From: JAGLQQ01 sp043806135 | Lineage (GTDB): Bacteria; Omnitrophota; Gorgyraeia; B26-G9 | DNA length: 12,179 bases | Reading direction: 5' to 3' | NCBI GenBank assembly: GCA_043806135.1 | Contig: JAZDHG010000022.1 | Coordinates: forward strand, 1 to 12,179 | In this document: piece by piece, positions 8,130 through 12,179 of the stretch | How the letters are laid out: each line of letters starts with the position of its first letter | Position numbering within the stretch: the first letter of the stretch is position 1 | Position numbers and translations under genes: made by a program | The notes under the pieces: model-generated | The model's input: only the letters and a program-made list of their open reading frames with translations | Database searches by the model: none | What the model was told of the DNA's origin: nothing

Positions 8130-8152
8130 CTCGCTACTAGCTTCTCGCTACT
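8130..8152. repeat. Word-repeat (copy B) between the SPOR gene and miaA
   Basis: On the minus strand it reads AGTAGCGAGAAGCTAGTAGC, then GAG: the word AGTAGCGAG occurs twice, separated by a short linker. Continuing as TAATATA, it closely parallels copy D at 9087-9115, which has AGTAGCAAG twice and continues as TAAAATA. It fills nearly the whole gap before the miaA start. Confidence 0.65.
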
Positions 8153-8155
8153 TTT

Positions 8156-8956
8156 TTATGGAAAAATATGTGTAGGTAACTGCTCTTGTGATTGGAGCAC
8201 TGCTTCAGTATGTTCAGCCGCAAGCCGGCTCATAAACTCACCCACTCTCACCCGGTAAAGCTGCTGGCCGTTGTTATTAAACGGAGTGACATACACATCA
8301 TAGCCCTTTGCTTTTAAATCACTTTGAAGCTTTTCCGCGTTTTTCAGATTAGAAAAACACCCCACCTGTATGGTAAAAAAATTCCCTCCTACAGAATTTT
8401 TTTTCACCAGCTCTAATTCAAAACTATCCGGGTATTTCGTCTTAAGCAGATCGAAATAATATTTTGTTTTAGCCCATTCACTTTCATTCTGATACGACTT
8501 GCCTAGTTTGTAATAAAGGGCAGCAAGAAATTCCTCGTCATTTTTTGTCTTGTCAATAATCTGTTCGTACACTGTGACCGCTTGGCCGTATTTCTTCTGC
8601 ATAAAATAAGAATCGGCAATACCCATATAAACTTCTGTAACAAGATTCCCTTTCGCAAAAGGAATGGCCTTTTTAAAAACCTTTCTGGCATCTTCATACA
8701 TATCCAATTTCATAAAGCAGGTTCCCTCTAAATAGAGAATCTCGCCTTTTAGCTCTTGTTTTGAATAGCGCTCCAGTCTTTGGCATTCATCTATGGCCTG
8801 GGCATAGTCATCCTGTAGTATCAGGGATAAGGCCTCGTCAAGAGACCTGCTGTAATCATACGCGAATACTTGAGCTATAAAACAGCTCAGTATACACAAG
8901 ACACAGGTCATACCCCAAAGGGCACATGCAAGACACAGGTTTTTAAAATTTCTCAT
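8156..8956 (-). CDS. Exported TPR protein with a C-terminal SPOR domain
   Basis: The protein has 266 residues. The N-terminal 32 residues are a hydrophobic, cysteine-rich export signal (three Cys in residues 8-18, more to 25), ending FIAQVFA. A lipoprotein form via LSC at 23-25 is possible but the lipobox is poor. Residues 36-180 are tetratricopeptide helices (YAQAIDECQRL, MYEDARKVFKKAI, YGQAVTVYEQII, LYYKLGKSYQNESEW), a protein-binding scaffold. Residues 191-258 are a SPOR domain (FFTIQVGCFSNLKNAEKL, GYDVYVTP, YRVRVGEF), a fold that binds denuded peptidoglycan glycan strands, often at division septa. A role in the envelope or division is therefore likely; the exact partner is unknown. The start at 8956 has a strong ribosome site, AAGAAGGA, 8 bases upstream. 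The gene sits between miaB and miaA with no obvious functional link to tRNA modification. Confidence 0.88.
   Translation of the reverse strand: MRNFKNLCLACALWGMTCVLCILSCFIAQVFAYDYSRSLDEALSLILQDDYAQAIDECQRLERYSKQELKGEILYLEGTCFMKLDMYEDARKVFKKAIPFAKGNLVTEVYMGIADSYFMQKKYGQAVTVYEQIIDKTKNDEEFLAALYYKLGKSYQNESEWAKTKYYFDLLKTKYPDSFELELVKKNSVGGNFFTIQVGCFSNLKNAEKLQSDLKAKGYDVYVTPFNNNGQQLYRVRVGEFMSRLAAEHTEAVLQSQEQLPTHIFP
8897..8940. repeat. 12-base direct repeat inside the SPOR signal-peptide coding region (copy C)
   Basis: CAAGACACAGGT occurs at 8897-8908 and exactly again at 8929-8940, a period of 32 bases. The minus-strand form ACCTGTGTCTTG resembles the GTGTCTTGCGTCTTATG words at the broken end of mfd. 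The two copies are read in different frames, so the identity is of DNA, not protein. Confidence 0.6.
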
Positions 8957-9086
8957 GATAATTATCCTTCTTTAACCCTGGATACTTAATGCTAGATTTG
9001 GGATTTTTGTTTTATGTTTTTATTTTTGTTCTTAGTTACGTGTTTTTATTATCTTTTATCAACAACATATTTATTGTCCGTATTTT

Positions 9087-9115
9087 ACTTGCTACTTTCT
9101 ACTTGCTACTTCTTG
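9087..9115. repeat. Word-repeat (copy D) that supplies the stop codon of miaB
   Basis: The minus strand reads CAAGAAGTAGCAAGTAG, then AAAGTAGCAAGT. The miaB frame enters this repeat and ends at the TAG 9101-9099 within it; the last five or six residues of MiaB (STRSSK) are repeat-derived. The T-rich stretch continuing to about 9005 shows further loosely repeated TTTTTGTT words and no gene. Confidence 0.6.
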
Positions 9116-10448
9116 TGCTGTGGAGCTTTCTCTGATAGTTCAGCAGAATTTGGTTTCGTTCTTTTTTCACTTCTTTCGGCACGTCATCTTCAAGCTGTGC
9201 GGCCTTGGTAAACGGCCTTGGCGAATATTTAAAAATATATGCCGCGCTAAACTGCGCCTGTTTCATCAGCTCAAATGTATTTTCAAAATCCTTTTCCGTC
9301 TCTGTAGGAAAGCCGACCATGACATCCGTAGTCAGCCTCAGCTCCGGCATGATCTGCTTTGCTTTTTTTACCAGATCCAGGTATTTACTGCGCGTATAAC
9401 CGCGCAACATCATCTTCAATATTCTATCAGAGCCGGACTGTACTGGCAAATGTAAAAACTTCCTGCACTTGGGCAGCTCAGCCATAGCCTTAAACAGCTT
9501 AGTATCGGCATCCTTGGGATGTGAAGTCACAAAATCAAATTTCTCCAAACCCTCAATGTCATTGACCATTTTAAGCAAATCCACAAAATTAATAGTATTG
9601 CGTATAGCGTATTGCGTATTGTGTTGGCTATCTTGAAGCTTATAGCCTATAGTTTGTGTCTTTCTTCCCTCGTCTTTCGTCTCTCCTCTCTCGTCTCTCG
9701 TCCCTCGGTACGAATTTACATTCTGCCCTAAAAGCGTGATTCCCTTGACTCCTTTTCCCACCAGGGTTTTTATCTCTTTTATAATATCCTCTGCCGGCCG
9801 GCTTCTTTCCCGCCCTCTTGCATAAGGTACTATGCAATATGAGCAGAAATTATTACAGCCCTCCATGATATTCACATTGCAATGCGATTTTTCCGCGATA
9901 TACTCGGTGTTGTAGGCTATTGCATCCCGCTCTGATGCCCCCACAGCCAGGCCCTTTGCATTAATTGATTGCATATCTTTTAAAAGCTTTGGGATTGCCG
10001 AAATATTGTTCGGCCCGACCACTAGATCTACAAAAGGCGCCTTGTCAAATACCGCCTGCTGCCAAACTTGTGCCATACATCCAATAAGCCCAACTATTTT
10101 CCGAGGGATGATAGACGACCGCTCATCGCGTTGCTCCTCGCTTGGACGAGAGACGATTTTCTTTTTTGCGTCCTTCGTCCTTCGTCCTAACAAGCGGAGC
10201 GAGTGATCGTCCTTCCCCAATTTTAAACGTCCGATCTCACTCCAGACCTTATCCTCTGCCTTTTGCCTGACACTGCAGGTATTAAACAGCACAATGTCCG
10301 CCTGCTCAATAGATTCGGCAAGCTTGTATCCGGCTTTTATAAGCATCCCGGCCACCAACTCGCTATCCCGGTCATTCATCTGGCATCCGAAAGTCCGGAT
10401 GTAGACTTTTTTTGGCATATTTTTGTAAGTTTTTGATTCTTTTGACAT
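9099..10448 (-). CDS. miaB: tRNA-2-methylthio-N6-dimethylallyladenosine synthase, lacking TRAM and with two in-frame insertions
   Basis: MiaB is a radical-SAM methylthiotransferase that adds CH3S to C2 of i6A37, the product of MiaA. The auxiliary-cluster cysteines are Cys22 (TFGCQMN), Cys58 (NTCSV) and Cys124 (GCMAQ). The radical-SAM cysteines are 198, 202 and 205 (GCNNFCSYC), followed by VPYARGRERSR. Also visible are LLGQNVNSYRG (239-249), TSHP (308-311), HLPVQSGSDRILKMM (333-347) and TTDVMVGFPTET (373-384). Two stretches have no counterpart in the family: residues about 80-116 between GRLK and the Cys124 motif, and about 249-285 after NSYRG. Both are encoded by repeat-like DNA. The protein stops at 449 just after the radical-SAM part (KKERNQILLNYQRKL), where the RNA-binding TRAM domain of about 65 residues should begin. 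All six cluster cysteines are kept. Its start overlaps the recombinase gene by 73 bases; Met11 (10418) is an alternative start. Confidence 0.93.
   Translation of the reverse strand: MSKESKTYKNMPKKVYIRTFGCQMNDRDSELVAGMLIKAGYKLAESIEQADIVLFNTCSVRQKAEDKVWSEIGRLKLGKDDHSLRLLGRRTKDAKKKIVSRPSEEQRDERSSIIPRKIVGLIGCMAQVWQQAVFDKAPFVDLVVGPNNISAIPKLLKDMQSINAKGLAVGASERDAIAYNTEYIAEKSHCNVNIMEGCNNFCSYCIVPYARGRERSRPAEDIIKEIKTLVGKGVKGITLLGQNVNSYRGTRDERGETKDEGRKTQTIGYKLQDSQHNTQYAIRNTINFVDLLKMVNDIEGLEKFDFVTSHPKDADTKLFKAMAELPKCRKFLHLPVQSGSDRILKMMLRGYTRSKYLDLVKKAKQIMPELRLTTDVMVGFPTETEKDFENTFELMKQAQFSAAYIFKYSPRPFTKAAQLEDDVPKEVKKERNQILLNYQRKLHSTRSSK
9594..9708. mobile_element. In-frame repetitive insertion E within miaB
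   Basis: On the plus strand there are three blocks: GCGTATAGCGTATTGCGTATT-type tandem words (9600-9624); an inverted repeat GGCTAT (9626-9631) / ATAGCC (9642-9647) around CTTGAAGCTT; and a pyrimidine-rich series of CGTCTCTC words (9671-9708). It ends with CGTCTCTCGTCCCTCGG (9692-9708). No transposase is encoded. The minus-strand reading frame of miaB stays open through it and adds about 37 mostly polar and charged residues to MiaB. Exact edges are uncertain by a few bases. Confidence 0.7.
10101..10212. mobile_element. In-frame palindromic insertion F within miaB
   Basis: It begins CCGAGGGATGATAGACG (10101-10117), which is the reverse complement, at 15 of 17 bases, of the end of insertion E. 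The arms 10113-10156 and 10168-10212 form an imperfect inverted repeat (GACGACCGCTC...CTCGCTTGGACGA against CAAGCGGAGCGAGTGATCG on the other side), separated by a T-rich centre, with GTCCTTC words in the right arm. About 37 extra, charge-rich residues result in MiaB. No coding capacity of its own is visible. Confidence 0.7.
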
Positions 10449-12103
10449 TGCAGTTTCTTTTCTGTTTCTGAAAACAAAAAATTAAATGGGGCAAAAAGAA
10501 AAAAAGAAATTCTTTTCGGGGGCAAAGCACCGCCGACGGCGGGGGCGATTTTGATGTTTTTAAAAAGCAGCCCGGCGAGCTCTTTTTTGGTAGCAAAATC
10601 TATGGTTGTTTTGCTGTCATCATAGCCATCAAGAAAGCCTTTTACCCTGTTTATATAGCCCTCGGAGCGTTCTCTTTCAATTTCTCTAAGTTCATATCCT
10701 GCAAGGAGTTTCTTCAAAGATTCTTCTTCATCTCTAAGGCTTGAATTTTTCTCGCGATAGACGTCTTCGCCAAGCAAATTTTCCAGATAAGCGTCTGTAA
10801 GTTTTGACTGTTTTTCTTGGTTAATTTTTAGCTTATCCTTGACTTCGGAGAAGTCAATTTTGGCGTTTTCGCCAAAATAAGGAAAATTTGCGCCGTTTTG
10901 CAAAGTCCCTGTCGTCCATCGGCTCTGTTTCAGGCGGTCATTTTGGATCAACTGAACCACTATCTTTGTTGCTTCCGGTTCTATGTCCTCAGCCTTCACT
11001 GCTCTATTTGTACAGTTGATATGGCTTGAATGAGGACCGGAGCACCGATACCAGCGTTTCTTTCTGTTTAGGCGATGGTTTGATATGGATGATACGCCTG
11101 TATATCTATGATTGCACTTTGCGCATGTTATAAGGCCTGTCAAAAGATACTCTTGATTCTTCTCTCGTGGTCGCCATGTCCGTGTCTTATTCGCTAACAG
11201 CTTCTGAACTTCTGCAAAATCTTCTTCATCTATTATCGGCTTATGTCTTCCCTGAGCAATAAGAATCTTTGAAGGATCATTCCTAATATACTTGTAATGC
11301 TTCTTGGTCTTCTGGTTTTTATCGTAATGCTTTTTATTCCAGACAATCTTTCCGATGTAGATTTGGTTTTTAAGGATATCGCAAATAAACTTGTTGTAAA
11401 ATTGCTTGCCTGTCCTTGTCTTGTATCCTTTCTTATCAAGATATGCGGCTATATCGTGTGTGCTCTTGCCGGAAATATACATCGTATAAATCAGCTTAAC
11501 GATACTGGCCTCCCTTTCTTCAACCTCTAATAGCTTCTTGGCCTTGTTGTAGGTATAGCCAAACGGCGCAAACCTTGCACCCTGCCAGTTGCCCTGCTGA
11601 ACACCTTTGATCATTCCGGGGAATACACGTTCTGCAATCCGGTTACGCTCAAACTCGGCAAACGAACCAAGCTGTTGAAACATTAGCTTTCCGGCTGATG
11701 TAGTAGTATCAAAAGGTTCTGTTGCTGACTTAAAAGCAACCCCATACGATGAAAGTTCATCCACCAACATAAGCAAGTCTTTAAGGTTGCGACTAAAGCG
11801 ATCAATCTTATGGACCAACACAAGCTCAAATCTCTTTGCCTTTGCATCAGCAAGCAACGCCTGTAAGGCTGGACGACGTGTGGAATATGCGCTTATACCA
11901 TCATCGCAATAGATCTTGAAAACCTCGCATCCTTCATGCTGGGCGAAAGATTCAAGATATTCTCTTTGGACCTCAAGGGAATACCCTTCTTTTGCCTGGT
12001 CCTCTGTTGATACCCTAATATATATGGCAACTTTCTTCAGAGTCAATGCAAATTTTAGTTGAGAATGGCAAAATTCCCCGCATCGGTTTATCCTAAATTT
12101 CAA
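10376..12103 (-). CDS. Large serine recombinase (resolvase/invertase superfamily)
   Basis: This is a site-specific recombinase that cuts and rejoins DNA through a phosphoserine link and moves or inverts DNA segments. The resolvase domain spans about 24-165: YIRVSTEDQ with the nucleophile Ser32, DDGISAYSTRRPALQALL, VHKIDRFSRN, and QQLGSFAEFERNRIAERV. The recombinase domain (about 175-300) includes FAPFGYTYN and GYKTRTGKQF. A zinc ribbon follows: CAKC (327-330), then Cys354 and Cys364. A coiled coil spans about 420-485, then FKNIKIA. From the TTG at 12103 it has 575 residues. The natural start is probably TTG 12046 or CTG 12040, just before KKVAIYIRVS, but no ribosome site is clear. Two hairpin-forming stretches occur inside the coding region, and the last 24 residues are read from the start of miaB in another frame. 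The partner DNA sites and element ends are not visible. Confidence 0.92.
   Translation of the reverse strand: MKFRINRCGEFCHSQLKFALTLKKVAIYIRVSTEDQAKEGYSLEVQREYLESFAQHEGCEVFKIYCDDGISAYSTRRPALQALLADAKAKRFELVLVHKIDRFSRNLKDLLMLVDELSSYGVAFKSATEPFDTTTSAGKLMFQQLGSFAEFERNRIAERVFPGMIKGVQQGNWQGARFAPFGYTYNKAKKLLEVEEREASIVKLIYTMYISGKSTHDIAAYLDKKGYKTRTGKQFYNKFICDILKNQIYIGKIVWNKKHYDKNQKTKKHYKYIRNDPSKILIAQGRHKPIIDEEDFAEVQKLLANKTRTWRPREKNQEYLLTGLITCAKCNHRYTGVSSISNHRLNRKKRWYRCSGPHSSHINCTNRAVKAEDIEPEATKIVVQLIQNDRLKQSRWTTGTLQNGANFPYFGENAKIDFSEVKDKLKINQEKQSKLTDAYLENLLGEDVYREKNSSLRDEEESLKKLLAGYELREIERERSEGYINRVKGFLDGYDDSKTTIDFATKKELAGLLFKNIKIAPAVGGALPPKRISFFLFAPFNFLFSETEKKLQCQKNQKLTKICQKKSTSGLSDAR
10530..10542. 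repeat. GC-rich palindrome in the recombinase 3' end
   Basis: CCGCCGACGGCGG is a near-perfect palindrome in a GC-rich island (about 10518-10548) that is out of keeping with the AT-rich surroundings. It encodes part of VGGALPP near residue 525 of the recombinase, just after the conserved FKNIKIA strand. Confidence 0.5.
10857..10878. repeat. Perfect 9-base-pair hairpin within the recombinase gene
   Basis: ATTTTGGCG (10857-10865), TTTT, CGCCAAAAT (10870-10878). The arms match exactly. It lies in codons for GENAKIDF (about 411-418), where the protein between the zinc ribbon region and the coiled coil (TTGTLQNGANFPYF) looks unlike the family's usual charged sequence, suggesting a short insertion. 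Confidence 0.6.
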
Positions 12104-12179
12104 GAGTAGCTGTATGTATTTCCGCCGGGAGATCGTCGCTTGTTAAGCCTCTGATGGCATGTTTTTCCTGCCGTTTTTT
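12093..12179 (-). CDS. C-terminal end of an unidentified protein, cut by the window edge
   Basis: An open frame enters from the right edge and ends at TAG (12095-12093). Its 28 residues include HAIRGLTSDDLPAEI and end ATLEI. The stop overlaps the first possible start (TTG 12103) of the recombinase by 11 bases, as in a compact mobile-element operon. I do not recognise the protein. With 28 codons the openness alone is weak evidence; the composition looks protein-like. Confidence 0.35.
   Translation of the reverse strand, partial: KKRQEKHAIRGLTSDDLPAEIHTATLEI

Noticed and set aside
9014..9455. Plus-strand open frames opposite miaB and the T-rich gap
   Set aside because: They are antisense to a clear MiaB, partly made of the repeat words, and show low-complexity hydrophobic sequence without motifs.
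9594..9708. Reading the miaB insertions as sequencing errors or an assembly join
   Set aside because: Two separate insertions keep the frame exactly, share an end, and are flanked by correct MiaB sequence, which error would not produce.
9600..9710. Tandem short words as a CRISPR array
   Set aside because: Words are 6-9 bases, drift from copy to copy, have no regular unique spacers, and lie within an open miaB frame; no cas gene is present.
11297..11530. 77-residue plus-strand hydrophobic open frame as a small membrane protein
   Set aside because: Fully inside the recombinase domain on the other strand, with no ribosome site or promoter.

Overview
The window looks like a chromosomal stretch of an uncultivated, AT-leaning, diderm-type bacterium. 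My best guess is Candidatus Omnitrophota or a neighbouring PVC/candidate-phylum lineage. This is an inference from a periplasmic SurA-like isomerase, a SPOR-domain protein, the surA-pdxA-rsmA order, and the habit of carrying short 'stuttering' repeats both between and inside genes. No rRNA, tRNA, CRISPR array or complete insertion sequence was seen.

Left half, plus strand: the 3' part of mfd (transcription-repair coupling factor), then a signal-peptide-bearing parvulin-type prolyl isomerase, pdxA (vitamin B6 synthesis) and rsmA/ksgA (16S rRNA dimethylation). The last three overlap or nearly abut and repeat the surA-pdxA-ksgA order known from E. coli. The mfd reading frame is interrupted near position 115-153 by repeat-like DNA with two in-frame stops. 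Its continuing part lacks the D2/D3 and D7 regions of textbook Mfd.

Middle and right, minus strand (read right to left): the end of an unidentified gene cut by the window edge, a large serine recombinase, miaB, a TPR-SPOR envelope protein, miaA, and a secreted HEAT-repeat protein whose C-terminal half resembles the guanidino-modifying (pentein/amidinotransferase) fold. miaA and miaB act in succession on A37 of tRNAs reading UNN codons (prenylation, then methylthiolation) and sit two genes apart. The HEAT-repeat gene has its own good sigma70-type promoter.

The most unusual feature is a family of short, internally repetitive, partly palindromic insertions. Two copies of about 110 bp lie in frame inside miaB, in opposite orientation and with a shared end. 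Related word-repeats interrupt mfd, supply the premature stop codon of miaB (which lacks its TRAM domain), fill the SPOR-miaA gap, and form part of a signal-peptide coding region. This resembles in concept the Rickettsia palindromic elements, but the sequences here are different.
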